Positions 38,058-48,286 are shown, counted from the stretch's first letter. The stretch is 64,000 nucleotides of DNA from Butyrivibrio sp. (GCA_015056625.1 SVFY01000019.1:1-64000); one strand, 5' to 3'. Numbers and translations are program-made. The notes: generated from the letters alone by a model not told the origin.

Positions 38058-39941
38058 ATGAAAAAGAAGTTAGTTTCTTTGGTACTTGCATCATGCATGG
38101 TTCTTAGCCTTGCAGCTTGCGGACAGTCAGCTACAAGCACTGAGACAGCTCCTGCTGATACACAGCAGACAGAGTCAGCTCCTGCTGACAGCGCTAATGC
38201 AGATGCACCAGCAGCTGAGCCAGTAGGCGAGCAGGTAATTAACGTTTGTCTTGCTTCTGAGCCTGCATCACTTGATCCAGCACTTAACTCTGCAGTAGAC
38301 GGTGCTACAATGATCAACCACCTTTTCTCAGGTCTTGCTAAGTGGGGACTTGATGCAAATGGTAACCTTGAGCTTCAGCCAGACTGCGCTCAGGAACTCG
38401 TTGAAGGTGTTGAGAACGAGGATGGAACAGTAACATACACCTACACACTTAAGGATGGCCTTACATGGTCAGATGGCCAGCCTGTAACTGCAGGTGATTT
38501 CGTATTCGCATGGAACCGTGCTGCAAGCCAGGCTCTTGCTGCTGACTATGGTTACATGTTCGAGGTTGTTGATGGCTATGCAGACATCTGGGCTGATGGC
38601 GCTACAGGCGATGAGAAGCTCAATGTTACAGCTGTTGATGACAAGACTCTTGAAGTAACACTTGTAAACTCTATTCCTTACTGGAATGAGCTTCTTGCAT
38701 TCCCTACATACATGCCTGTACGTGAGGATGTAGTTGCTAACGAAGCATGGGCTACAGATCCTTCTACATATGTAAACAATGGTGCTTACACAATGACAGC
38801 ATGGGATCACAACTCAGTTATCACTCTTACAAAGAATGAGAACTTTGTTGATGCTGACAAGGTAACAATGAACGAGATCAACTTCTATCTTTCAGATGAT
38901 GCTAACAACCAGCTCGCTAACTTCGAGAATGGTGACTGGCAGATGATCGATGATGTTCCTACAAACGAGATCGCTTCTCTTAAGGAGACATATCCTGATG
39001 AGTTCGTAACAGCTGGTCAGCTTGGTACATACTATGTATGCTGGAACATCAACGAAGAGATCCTTCCTGCAGGAAGCACACTTACAGGTGTAGACAAGGC
39101 TAATGCAGAGAACGAGATCCGTAACGCACTTGCACTTCTTATCGATAGAAACTATATCGTTAATGATATCGCACAGGGCGGACAGGTTCCTGCTTCTTCA
39201 TTCGTAGCTATGGGTCTTACAGATGCTGATGGATCACAGTTCTATGAGAACGCAGGCCCAAGCAGCAGCTTCTCTGGATACTATGATGTATCTGAGGCAG
39301 CTTACGAGGCAAACTGGACAACAGCTATTGATACTCTTAAGAAGTACTACACATTTGATGAAGCTACTCAGCAGTTCACAGACTTCCCAAGTCTTGTATA
39401 CCTCTACAACACATCTGAGGGCCACAAGGCAATTGGTGAGGCTATTCAGTCAACATTTGCTGGTATCGGCATCACAATGAACCTTGAGAACCAGGAGTGG
39501 GCTACATTCCTTGATACACGTAAGGCTGGTAATTACTCAATCGCTCGTAACGGTTGGCTTGGTGACTACAACGATCCTATTTCATTCCTTGATATGTGGA
39601 CAACACAGTCAGGTAACAACGATGTTCAGTTTGGTAAGGGCAACAACGCAAAGGTTGCTGCATACTCACTTGACCTCACAGATCTTGGCTATGACACAAA
39701 GGTTGAGAATGGAACATGGTCAGAGACATATGATGTTCTTATTGGCGACATCAAGACCTGCACAGACACAAATACTCGCTATGAGCTTATGCACAGAGCT
39801 GAGGACCTTCTTATGTCAACAGGTTGCATCTGCCCTATCTACTACTACACAGACCTTTACATGATCAACAAGAACGTACAGGGCTTCTTCTCAAGTCCTC
39901 TTGGATACAAGTACTTCATGTACTGCACAATTACTGGCTGA
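38058..39941 (+). CDS. oligopeptide ABC transporter substrate-binding lipoprotein (OppA-like)
   Basis: Lipobox LAAC; DGLTWSDGQPVTAGDFVFAWNRA. Confidence 0.95.
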   Translation: MKKKLVSLVLASCMVLSLAACGQSATSTETAPADTQQTESAPADSANADAPAAEPVGEQVINVCLASEPASLDPALNSAVDGATMINHLFSGLAKWGLDANGNLELQPDCAQELVEGVENEDGTVTYTYTLKDGLTWSDGQPVTAGDFVFAWNRAASQALAADYGYMFEVVDGYADIWADGATGDEKLNVTAVDDKTLEVTLVNSIPYWNELLAFPTYMPVREDVVANEAWATDPSTYVNNGAYTMTAWDHNSVITLTKNENFVDADKVTMNEINFYLSDDANNQLANFENGDWQMIDDVPTNEIASLKETYPDEFVTAGQLGTYYVCWNINEEILPAGSTLTGVDKANAENEIRNALALLIDRNYIVNDIAQGGQVPASSFVAMGLTDADGSQFYENAGPSSSFSGYYDVSEAAYEANWTTAIDTLKKYYTFDEATQQFTDFPSLVYLYNTSEGHKAIGEAIQSTFAGIGITMNLENQEWATFLDTRKAGNYSIARNGWLGDYNDPISFLDMWTTQSGNNDVQFGKGNNAKVAAYSLDLTDLGYDTKVENGTWSETYDVLIGDIKTCTDTNTRYELMHRAEDLLMSTGCICPIYYYTDLYMINKNVQGFFSSPLGYKYFMYCTITG

Positions 39942-39963
39942 TCATAAATAAGGCTATACATCA

Positions 39964-39995
39964 AAGCGCCACGGGATTTCCGTGGCGCTTTTTTA
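39964..39995 (+). terminator. intrinsic terminator
   Basis: AAGCGCCACGG..CCGTGGCGCTT + T run. Confidence 0.9.
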
Positions 39996-40020
39996 TTTAT
40001 AAGCTGATTAAGTTGAGATA

Positions 40021-40563
40021 TCAGTTTTTTTTGTTGCCGCCAAGGTAGTACATTTTGCCATGCATACCTGGACCATTTGGATTGTAGAGACTTTGAAGAA
40101 GATCTCTTTTGGCTTCTTCATAAGCATCTTTGTTATTCTTGGTGTAGGTGTTAAGCTCTTCTCCAAGAGCAGTGATCTGATGCTGCATGATAGCCATGGT
40201 CTTGGCCATGTTTTTCATGATCTGCAGAACAGAAGACTGGTTCTCGGTTATGAAATTGCCCATGCGCTCCTCAGTTACTCTCATGGCATAGACATCAGAA
40301 AAGGCAATTACAGTATAGATGGCAGGCAGCTGCATAAGAAGGCCAAGCTCACCAATACATGCCCCAGGGCCGATGATACCAAGCAGGACTTCATTTTCAG
40401 TTCCGTAGCCTACGTACATTTCAGCTTTTCCCTGGATGATCTTGTACAGATCCAGATTGACTTCGCCTTCCTTGAGGATCAGGCTGTCAGCAGGGAAAGT
40501 AACGATGGCTTTTCCTTCATAAGTGTTATCACCAATTGCGTTATTTTGTTTATTGTTATCCAT
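40021..40563 (-). CDS. cyclic-nucleotide-binding domain protein
   Basis: LYKIIQGKAEMYVGYGTENEVLLGIIGPGACIGELGLLMQLPAIYTVIAFSDV. Confidence 0.8.
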   Translation of the reverse strand: MDNNKQNNAIGDNTYEGKAIVTFPADSLILKEGEVNLDLYKIIQGKAEMYVGYGTENEVLLGIIGPGACIGELGLLMQLPAIYTVIAFSDVYAMRVTEERMGNFITENQSSVLQIMKNMAKTMAIMQHQITALGEELNTYTKNNKDAYEEAKRDLLQSLYNPNGPGMHGKMYYLGGNKKN

Positions 40564-40699
40564 ACCCGCACCTCTGATTTTTTCTTACTAATATTATACA
40601 TGTTTTTTTGCATTAAACGTTTGACGCTTTTTAATAATAAGAATATAATTACAAACTGTGTTTTAATCATAACACAAGAACGTTTTTGAGGAGAAAATT

Positions 40700-42343
40700 A
40701 TGAAAAAGGATAAGCTAAAACCAATGCTGTTTTCCAATTTAAAGAGCTATACAGGAAAGCAGTTCATAAGTGACGTTGTGGCTGGAATAATCGTTGCCAT
40801 CATCGCGCTTCCACTTTCTATTGCGCTGGCTCTTGCATCCGGAGTAGGACCAGAAGAGGGACTTTACACAGCTATTGTTGCTGGATTTATTATTTCTTTC
40901 CTGGGCGGAAGCAGAGTGCAGATAGCCGGACCCACAGCTGCATTTGCCACTATCGTTGCAGGAATTGTTGCTACTAAGGGAATGGAAGGTCTTGCCCTTG
41001 CTACAATCTTTGCAGGTATCCTTCTTATCCTGATGGGACTGTTCAGACTTGGAACACTCATTAAGTTTATCCCATATACTATAACAACTGGATTTACCGC
41101 TGGTATAGCAGTAACCATTGCTATCGGTCAGATCAAGGATTTCCTTGGACTTACATATCCAGCAGGAACACAGACAGTTGAGACAGTTGAGAAGGCTGCA
41201 GCTATTGCAAAAAACATTTCAACCTTCAATGTTCAGGCACTTATTGTTGGACTTATCTGCCTTGCAATCCAGATCGTATGGCCCAAGATCAACCAGAAGA
41301 TCCCTGGATCACTTATTGCAGTAATCGTCGGAATCCTGATGGTCAAGCTGCTTAACCTGAATGTAAATACCATTGGAGACCTCTATGAGATAAAGGGTGC
41401 TCTTCCTACTTTAAAGGTTCCAACCTTCAGCCTTACTACCATAAGATCCGTTGCAGGAGATGGCTTTACAATTGCAATCCTTGCTGCCATCGAATCTCTT
41501 TTGTCCTGCGTAGTAGCTGACAGTATGATCAACTCTCACCACAGATCAAATATGGAACTTATTGCACAGGGCGCTGGTAATATCGGTTCAGCTCTGTTTG
41601 GCGGAATCCCAGCCACCGGAGCTATTGCAAGAACAGCTGCTAATATCAAGAACGGCGGTCGTACACCTGTAGCAGGAATGGTACATTCACTTTGTCTTGT
41701 ACTGGTTCTTTTAGTGCTTATGCCTTATGCAGCACTTATTCCAATGCCTACGATTGCGGCAATCCTGTTCATGGTTGCTTATAATATGTGCCAGTGGAGA
41801 ACTTTCGTACATCTTGTAAAGACAGCTCCAAAGAGCGACACAATAGTACTTGTTATCACCTTTGTACTTACTATCGTATTTGACCTTGTTGTAGCTATTG
41901 AGATCGGAATGGTCCTTGCGTGCCTTCTGTTTATGAAGAGAATGAGCGAAGAGTCAGGAATCCGCGGCTGGAAGTACTATGATCCGGATGATGATCCTGA
42001 TGGCCCTGAGCTTAAAGAGATCCCTAAGCATGTCAGAGTTTATGAGATAAGCGGACCAATGTTCTTTGGTGATGCAGATCTTATTGCAGACATCAGTATC
42101 AAGGACTTTACAAGAGCTCTTGTTATCCGTATGCGTGGTGTGCCAGCAATTGATGCAACAGCCATGCATTCCTTTGAACAGCTCTATGAGAAGTGCAAGA
42201 GCAACGGAGTTCAGCTTGTTTTCTCTCATGTCAATGACCAGCCGCTTAGCACCATGGAAAAAGATGGCTTTGTTGAACTTGTAGGAAGAGAGAACTTCCT
42301 TCCACATATTGATGATGCCTTAAAGAGAGCAGCAGAGATTTAA
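40700..42343 (+). CDS. SulP family anion transporter with STAS domain
   Basis: IVAIIALPLSIALALASGVGPEEGLYTAI; C-terminal STAS. Confidence 0.93.
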   Translation: MKKDKLKPMLFSNLKSYTGKQFISDVVAGIIVAIIALPLSIALALASGVGPEEGLYTAIVAGFIISFLGGSRVQIAGPTAAFATIVAGIVATKGMEGLALATIFAGILLILMGLFRLGTLIKFIPYTITTGFTAGIAVTIAIGQIKDFLGLTYPAGTQTVETVEKAAAIAKNISTFNVQALIVGLICLAIQIVWPKINQKIPGSLIAVIVGILMVKLLNLNVNTIGDLYEIKGALPTLKVPTFSLTTIRSVAGDGFTIAILAAIESLLSCVVADSMINSHHRSNMELIAQGAGNIGSALFGGIPATGAIARTAANIKNGGRTPVAGMVHSLCLVLVLLVLMPYAALIPMPTIAAILFMVAYNMCQWRTFVHLVKTAPKSDTIVLVITFVLTIVFDLVVAIEIGMVLACLLFMKRMSEESGIRGWKYYDPDDDPDGPELKEIPKHVRVYEISGPMFFGDADLIADISIKDFTRALVIRMRGVPAIDATAMHSFEQLYEKCKSNGVQLVFSHVNDQPLSTMEKDGFVELVGRENFLPHIDDALKRAAEI

Positions 42344-42361
42344 TAAATTTTAAAACTTAGA

Positions 42362-42397
42362 TAGCCACTGGTTTTATAAAAGCCAGTGGCTTTTTTG
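42362..42397 (+). terminator. intrinsic terminator
   Basis: GCCACTGG..CCAGTGGC + TTTTTT. Confidence 0.85.
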
Positions 42398-42492
42398 TAC
42401 AGGAAACGCAAGGCGGGCAACAATATTTACTTGAAAACACTATATATGGTATAATGTGATTACAAGTCATACAAATAGAGGGGGATCTACGC

Positions 42493-43878
42493 ATGAAGAA
42501 GATCTACGTATTGGACACCAACGTTTTGATTCAGGCACCTCATGCTCTTAAGTGCTTTGATGATAACGAGGTCGTTCTTCCGCTGGTAGTCTTGGAGGAG
42601 CTTGATACTCACAAGAGAGATGAGGGTGAGAGAGGAGCTAATGTCAGAGAGGCCATCAGGATCCTGGAGCAGCTTCGAGGCGCAGGAGATCTTGTAGCTG
42701 GAGTGGAGCTTGATAATGGAGGACTTCTCAGAGTTGAGAAGAACTTCAAGGATGTGGAGCTTCCCAAGGACATGGCAGACTATAAGTCTGACAACCGCAT
42801 ACTTAAGGTATGCAAGGGACTTAAGGAGACTAGTAAGGAACAGGTAATTCTGGTTACCAAGGATATTCTGATGCGTATAAAGGCTCAGCTCCTTGGCATC
42901 AAATCAGAGGATTTTACAACCGAGCAGGTTGCGGGAGGAGGAGATCAGTACAGCGGCAGAATTGATGTATATGCCCCTGAGGATGTATTTAAGGATTTCA
43001 AGAAAAAAGGCATTCCGGTAGATAAGGTTTATTGCTGTGATGAAGATGGCAACAAATACGCTCCGGAGCTTTACGAGAATGAATTTGTTATAGTAAGAGC
43101 TGATCAGTCTCTTTCCAAGACTCAGATGGGCAGAGTCTCAAAGGGCATGATCAAAAAGCTTGAGTATGAAAAGAGTCAGCCCTATGGCGTCAAGCCAAGA
43201 AATGCAGGTCAGTACTTCCTACAGGAAGCTCTGATGCAGCCAGCTGACGTTGCTCCCCTTGTAATAGTCAAGGGTATGGCGGGAACAGCCAAGACTTTCT
43301 ATTCACTGGCTGTAGGCCTTGAGAAGATGATCAACCGCCCTACAGGAGAGTACCGTAGGATACTGGTGTGCAGACCAAACTCACAGTTTGATGATGACAT
43401 TGGATTCTTACCTGGTGATGAGCAGGAGAAGATTTCACCTCTTATGAGGCCTATTATAGACAACCTCGAGCAGCTCATTGACTCCAATGAGGAGGAGCGC
43501 TACAAGGATGAAAAAGAGCTTCAGGGCAAAACTGACGAAGTCTTTGAGAGGGGAATTGTTCAGTGTGAGGCTTTAAACTTCATCAGAGGCCGTTCAATAT
43601 TAAAGACCTATCTTATAATCGATGAAGCTCAGAACATGACACCTACCCAGGCCAAGGGTATCATTACAAGAGCAGGTAAGGACACCAAGATCATACTTCT
43701 TGGAGACCCTAACCAGATTGACAGACCATTCCTTGATGAGAGGACCAATGGACTTTCTTATGCTTCAGAGCATATGAAGGGAAGCCCTCTGACATGGCAG
43801 ATATCTCTTTCTGCATCAGAGTGTGAGCGAAGCCTTCTTGCTATGGATGCCATCGAGAGAATGAAAGACAAGGGCTAA
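42493..43878 (+). CDS. PhoH family ATPase with N-terminal PIN domain
   Basis: YVLDTNVLIQAPHAL; VKGMAGTAKTF; YLIIDEAQNMTPTQAKGIITRAG. Confidence 0.93.
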   Translation: MKKIYVLDTNVLIQAPHALKCFDDNEVVLPLVVLEELDTHKRDEGERGANVREAIRILEQLRGAGDLVAGVELDNGGLLRVEKNFKDVELPKDMADYKSDNRILKVCKGLKETSKEQVILVTKDILMRIKAQLLGIKSEDFTTEQVAGGGDQYSGRIDVYAPEDVFKDFKKKGIPVDKVYCCDEDGNKYAPELYENEFVIVRADQSLSKTQMGRVSKGMIKKLEYEKSQPYGVKPRNAGQYFLQEALMQPADVAPLVIVKGMAGTAKTFYSLAVGLEKMINRPTGEYRRILVCRPNSQFDDDIGFLPGDEQEKISPLMRPIIDNLEQLIDSNEEERYKDEKELQGKTDEVFERGIVQCEALNFIRGRSILKTYLIIDEAQNMTPTQAKGIITRAGKDTKIILLGDPNQIDRPFLDERTNGLSYASEHMKGSPLTWQISLSASECERSLLAMDAIERMKDKG

Positions 43879-43893
43879 ATAATGTATATTTAC

Positions 43894-43927
43894 TGGCACT
43901 ACGATACTTTCGTAGTGCCATTTTTTT
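43894..43927 (+). terminator. intrinsic terminator
   Basis: TGGCACTACGA..TCGTAGTGCCA + T7. Confidence 0.9.
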
Positions 43928-43931
43928 GTGC

Positions 43932-43991
43932 TTGACAGGTTGGTCTATAGGGTATAAACTAAACTTATCAAGTCGATATCGAATAGACCAA
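43932..43991 (+). promoter_or_regulatory. blaI-like promoter/operator with 9-bp inverted repeat
   Basis: TTGACA 43932; TTGGTCTAT (43940-43948) .. ATAGACCAA (43983-43991); TATAAA 43953. Confidence 0.55.
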
Positions 43992-44006
43992 CGGAGAATA
44001 TTAACT

Positions 44007-44360
44007 ATGGCTGTAGAATTTGGAGAAGTACAGATGAAGTTTGCAGAGCTCATCTGGGAGAAGGAACCTGTTGGATCAGGTGAACTTGTTAAGCTCTGTG
44101 CAGAGAGGTTTGACTGGAAGAAGTCCACAACCTATACGGTACTGAAAAAACTCTGCGACAAGGGATTGTTTCAGAACGTAGACGGGGTAGTAACTTCCAG
44201 AATTTCCAAGGAAGATTTTTACACAAAAAAGAGCGAAGAATTTGTTGACGAGGCATTTGGGGGTTCGCTTCCAGCTTTTTTGGCAGCATTCACCTCACAT
44301 CAAAGGCTATCCAGGAAAGACATAGAGGAAATACGAAGTATCATTGATAAGATTCAGTAA
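44007..44360 (+). CDS. BlaI/MecI/CopY family repressor
   Basis: GEVQMKFAELIWEKEPVGSGELVKLCAERFDWKKSTTYTVLKKLCDKGLF. Confidence 0.9.
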   Translation: MAVEFGEVQMKFAELIWEKEPVGSGELVKLCAERFDWKKSTTYTVLKKLCDKGLFQNVDGVVTSRISKEDFYTKKSEEFVDEAFGGSLPAFLAAFTSHQRLSRKDIEEIRSIIDKIQ

Positions 44361-44391
44361 AGGCATCATGTGAAGGCGAGAGGGAAAGAGT

Positions 44392-45741
44392 ATGGGGCTT
44401 TTCTTTAGTAAAGTACTTGAGATGAGTATGGCATCAGTTCTTTTGATAGCTGCTGTGGCGCTGCTTCGGATACCGCTTAAAAAAGCGCCGAAGTGGTTCA
44501 TGGGGGTTTTGTGGACTGTTGTGGCTTTAAGACTGCTTGTGCCCATCCAGATAGAAGCAGGTGTTGGCTTTATGCCGGATTTTGGGCAGATCATCAGTAA
44601 GGCAACTGGTAACGTGGCTTCAAGGGATGGTGTATATGTGTCCAGAGATACAGTTATGCCAACTTCTGATGTGGCTGTGAATGAAACTGTGGACAAGGCG
44701 CAGGCACTTGAGGCAAAGAGGCCTGTCCTTAGCAGTGCCAGCCTGCGATACCTGACTATCCTTTGGATCGTTGGCATGGTCATGGCAATTGGATATGCGT
44801 CATACAGCTACATCTCCATCAGATTAAAGACCAGAGTATCTATAAGATACAGGTCAAGCGATAAGGTATATGTCTGTGATGAGATAGATACGCCCTTTAT
44901 ATTTGGTCTTATAAAACCGGTTATCTATCTGCCTTCAGGACTTGACCACGACACGATCATCAATGTAATAGCCCATGAGAAGGCACATCTTAAAAGAAAA
45001 GATCATTTGAGAAAGAGCCTGGGATTCTTTCTTCTGACAATACACTGGTTTAATCCATTTGTGTGGCTTGCTTACATTCTCTTTTGCAGAGATATAGAGC
45101 TTGCCTGCGATGAGAGAGTTATCAGCACAATGTCCAGAGATGAAAAGAAATTCTATGCAGAGTCCCTGCTGTCCTGCAGCACTAAAAAGAGAAGGATGAT
45201 GGTCTATCCCGTAGCCTTCGGAGAGGTTGCTGTAAGGACCAGGATCGGGCAGATATTAAATTACAGAAAGCCATCGTTTTATCTTGTGCTTTTGCTGGTC
45301 CTGATAACGGGAACTTTAGCCACCTGCTCTTTTACCAAAGCGGCAGATAAGATAATAATTACTTATACAGGGGCAGATTATGAGGACAGTGACGAGAAAA
45401 CGCTGCAGGGATCAGAAGCTTCTATAGAGGTTTTAGGAGCAAGGACCAGGATTGAAGAAATAAAGATAAGTGATGAAACAGATGAAGTAAAGGTGAATCT
45501 TGGAAGCCAGGAAAATACCAAGGATGATTCTGCTGTAAAAAAAGAGGAACCCAAAAAAGAAGAATCGCCTAAGGAAGTTACAGTAGATGTAAAGGAAGTT
45601 GTAAATGTGGCTGAAGAGATCACTAATGAAGTTACAGATGGCATTCTGATCGAAGGAGGAATAGCAGACACTGCAGTTGACACTGCTTTTGGCATTACCA
45701 CAGATACTATGGGACTAGTTGACAGCATACTTGGATGGTAA
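44392..45741 (+). CDS. M56 (BlaR1-type) membrane metallopeptidase
   Basis: VIAHEKAHLKRKDHL, IELACDERVI; no penicillin-binding sensor domain. Confidence 0.9.
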   Translation: MGLFFSKVLEMSMASVLLIAAVALLRIPLKKAPKWFMGVLWTVVALRLLVPIQIEAGVGFMPDFGQIISKATGNVASRDGVYVSRDTVMPTSDVAVNETVDKAQALEAKRPVLSSASLRYLTILWIVGMVMAIGYASYSYISIRLKTRVSIRYRSSDKVYVCDEIDTPFIFGLIKPVIYLPSGLDHDTIINVIAHEKAHLKRKDHLRKSLGFFLLTIHWFNPFVWLAYILFCRDIELACDERVISTMSRDEKKFYAESLLSCSTKKRRMMVYPVAFGEVAVRTRIGQILNYRKPSFYLVLLLVLITGTLATCSFTKAADKIIITYTGADYEDSDEKTLQGSEASIEVLGARTRIEEIKISDETDEVKVNLGSQENTKDDSAVKKEEPKKEESPKEVTVDVKEVVNVAEEITNEVTDGILIEGGIADTAVDTAFGITTDTMGLVDSILGW

Positions 45742-45752
45742 GGAGGAATATC

Positions 45753-46001
45753 ATGGCAGATAAGACAAACATGGTTATTTTTGCAGCGGCAAAGGAAGCA
45801 GGCATTTCAGAAAAAGAGATGAGAGGCGTACTTGTAAGTCACAAGGACGGATTTTTTGAGATCACATTTTCAACTGAATGGATGATGTACGACATGTATG
45901 TTGAAGAGGAGTCGATGATGGTGCTTGGAGTTGACTTAAGGCCAATTCCAGTTAATCTTCTCCTTGAGAGCCTGCCTGAGTCAGGGCAGGATGCATGCTA
46001 A
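45753..46001 (+). CDS. hypothetical protein
   Basis: ORF with RBS aaggagg; start ATG 45753. Confidence 0.65.
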   Translation: MADKTNMVIFAAAKEAGISEKEMRGVLVSHKDGFFEITFSTEWMMYDMYVEEESMMVLGVDLRPIPVNLLLESLPESGQDAC

Positions 46002-46009
46002 ATAAATGA

Positions 46010-46066
46010 TAAAGGGCCTTATCCTTAAGTCTGCTAAAACAACAGCTTAGAGATGGCCCTTTTTTA
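46010..46066. terminator. terminator-like inverted repeat
   Basis: AAAGGGCC..GGCCCTTTTTT between convergent genes. Confidence 0.6.
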
Positions 46067-47354
46067 TTATGCCTTTTCCAAATTCCTGTTGGAGCTTTTC
46101 AGTCATGGCATCAAGCTTCTTCTGCCTGTCACGGTCAGGAGCTGCAGTGTGGCTGGTATCATCAGAAGCTGAAGATAGAAGGTTGCTGTCAAAGAGGTTC
46201 ATCTGCTGGTAGGAGCCGTCGTCAAGCTTACTGATGCCAACTCCCACAAGGCGAACAGTTTCGCCCTTTATGAAAAGACCTTCATCCCCAAGAAGCAGTT
46301 TGTCACACAGCTCCTTGGAATATTTGTAGATCCGCTGCTCGTCGCATATCGAACTCTCCAGCTGAAGCTGGGCTGAGTGGCGCTTGAAATTGCCGGTTTT
46401 TACAGAAACAGTAACGGTACGGCCATAGACCTTGTCCCTTTTAAGCCTTTCTGAGACCTTCAAAGCCAGGTACTTAAGGACTGGAACAATGTCCTTGTCG
46501 TAGCCATCAGCATTTAAGTCATTCTTTAAGGTGGTCTCATTGGAATAGCTCTTGGCATCCTCGTAAGTGTCTGTGACATCGGCGCTTCCAAAGCCGTTGG
46601 CACTTCGATAGATATAGCTTCCAGCATTTGCCCCAAGGAAAGATATTAGCATTTCAGGGTCAGAAGTAGCAGCATCTCCAATGGTCTTAATGCCAAGACT
46701 CTGAAGGCGGTTTGCTGTCTGTTTGCCACATCCAAACAGATCACCGATGGGCAGAGGCCACATCTTTTGAGAAACCTCCTCAGGGAAGAGGGTGTGGATC
46801 TTGTCGGGCTTGGTAAAGTCACTGGCCATCTTGGCAAGGAGTTTGTTGCAGGAAATGCCGACGTTGACTGTAAAGCCAAGGGTGTCTCTGATCTCGTCCT
46901 TGATCTTTTGTGCAAGACATATGGGGAATGGGGCATCCGGCGTCTCAAGGTAGCCATAGATCTCTTTTAGACCGGATATATCCACAAAAGCTTCATCAAT
47001 TGACATCTGCTGGACAAGTGGAGAGTACTTGTTTAAAATACCGATAAAGGCATGAGAATATTCTCTGTAGGTATTAAAATCAGACTGGACTAAAACCAGA
47101 TTGGGACACTTCTCAAGGGCCTTTACCACCGGCTCTCCGGTGACTATTCCATATTTTTTGGCGGGAATAGACTTGGCGGTTATGATTCCATGTCGTTTTT
47201 TAACATCGCCCCCAACAGCAGAGGGAATAGTCCTTAAATCTACGCCATCCGGATCCTCCTTGAGCCTCTTGAGAGCTGACCAGGACAGGAAGGCGGAGTT
47301 GACATCGATGTGGAATATGTACTTGTCATAGTCATAAACGTGGTTGTTATCCAT
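46047..47354 (-). CDS. dinB: DNA polymerase IV (DinB)
   Basis: YIFHIDVNSAFLSWSAL, SIDEAFVDISG; start ATG 47354. Confidence 0.92.
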   Translation of the reverse strand: MDNNHVYDYDKYIFHIDVNSAFLSWSALKRLKEDPDGVDLRTIPSAVGGDVKKRHGIITAKSIPAKKYGIVTGEPVVKALEKCPNLVLVQSDFNTYREYSHAFIGILNKYSPLVQQMSIDEAFVDISGLKEIYGYLETPDAPFPICLAQKIKDEIRDTLGFTVNVGISCNKLLAKMASDFTKPDKIHTLFPEEVSQKMWPLPIGDLFGCGKQTANRLQSLGIKTIGDAATSDPEMLISFLGANAGSYIYRSANGFGSADVTDTYEDAKSYSNETTLKNDLNADGYDKDIVPVLKYLALKVSERLKRDKVYGRTVTVSVKTGNFKRHSAQLQLESSICDEQRIYKYSKELCDKLLLGDEGLFIKGETVRLVGVGISKLDDGSYQQMNLFDSNLLSSASDDTSHTAAPDRDRQKKLDAMTEKLQQEFGKGIIKKGHL

Positions 47355-47369
47355 ATTTATAGGATACCA

Positions 47370-47383
47370 AGAACACCTGTTTG
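47370..47383 (-). promoter_or_regulatory. LexA/SOS-like box upstream of dinB
   Basis: AGAACACCTGTTTG, 12/14 to CGAACRNRYGTTYG. Confidence 0.6.
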
Positions 47384-47564
47384 CTTCAAGATATAAAAGA
47401 GATAATAACAAAATTTCATTAATTTCACTTTTTATTGAAATTATTATGTCCATTTTGTGTATTTTCACTCTAAGAATTGTTGAACAGATAGGAAAATTAA
47501 GTTAGTATATATATAGGAATATGGGATTCATATAATTGTGTTTATAAGTATAGGAGCGAATGTT

Positions 47565-48128
47565 ATGAGAAAGGTTCAGTTTAAAAGAATTGTAGCAGTG
47601 GCACTTACAGCTGTTCTTACATTCACGCTTGTAGCGTGTGGAGCAACCAAGGAAGCTGTTATTGATGATCAGGCTGCTACCAGAGGATTGGAAGAGGGTG
47701 CAGGTGAGATCTGGATTGATAACCAGGCTATCGCACTTGCAGGATCTGCTTCATCTACACAGGCTGCTGTTGATGCATGTACAGCAGTATTCAACATGAT
47801 GAATCAGACAAGAGCTGCTCAGGGACTTGCAACACTTGCATGGAGCGAGCCACTTACAGATGCAGCAAGAGTTCGTGCACAGGAGTGCAGATCATCATTC
47901 TCACATACAAGACCTGATGGATCAGCATTCTGGACAGTAGACAGTAATGTTCAGTACGGCGAGAACCTGGCTAAGCTTTACGGCTCAGCTGACAGCGTTT
48001 ACACAGCTTGGATGAATTCACCAACACATAAGGCTAACATCATGGATGGTGGATATAAGACAGTTGGTATCGCAGTATTCCAGGATGACGGCGGAAATTG
48101 GTACTGGGCTCAGGAGTTTGGATATTAA
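47565..48128 (+). CDS. CAP/SCP domain lipoprotein
   Basis: Lipobox LVAC; MNQTRAAQGLATLAWSEPLTDAARVRAQEC, HKANIMDGGYKTVGIA. Confidence 0.9.
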   Translation: MRKVQFKRIVAVALTAVLTFTLVACGATKEAVIDDQAATRGLEEGAGEIWIDNQAIALAGSASSTQAAVDACTAVFNMMNQTRAAQGLATLAWSEPLTDAARVRAQECRSSFSHTRPDGSAFWTVDSNVQYGENLAKLYGSADSVYTAWMNSPTHKANIMDGGYKTVGIAVFQDDGGNWYWAQEFGY

Positions 48129-48151
48129 TGAGCCATGCATAAAATAAAAAT

Positions 48152-48195
48152 AAGAGTTGATGGTAGCTTGCTAGCATTCAACTCTTTATTTTTAC
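48152..48195 (+). terminator. intrinsic terminator
   Basis: AAGAGTTGA..TCAACTCTT + T-rich. Confidence 0.75.
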
Positions 48196-48199
48196 TTTT

Positions 48200-48286
48200 A
48201 TATACGGCGAACGCCGACCAGCGAGGAACTTGTTCCGAGCCTGGGGCATGGCGGACACCAAAAATCTCATATAAGGGGGACTAGAT
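48200..48286 (+). ncRNA. structured GC-rich leader, class unknown
   Basis: CGGC-GAAC-GCCG and GGAA-CTTG-TTCC hairpins plus GC-rich CTGGGGCATGGCGGACACC upstream of a short ORF. Confidence 0.3.

Noticed and set aside
39223-39864. Two + ORFs inside oppA-like gene (85 and 126 aa)
   Set aside because: Alternative-frame shadows of a clearly coding gene.
48200-48286. Leader as a fluoride, ZTP, c-di-GMP or guanidine riboswitch
   Set aside because: Compared by eye with remembered consensus elements; no convincing match, so left as unknown class.
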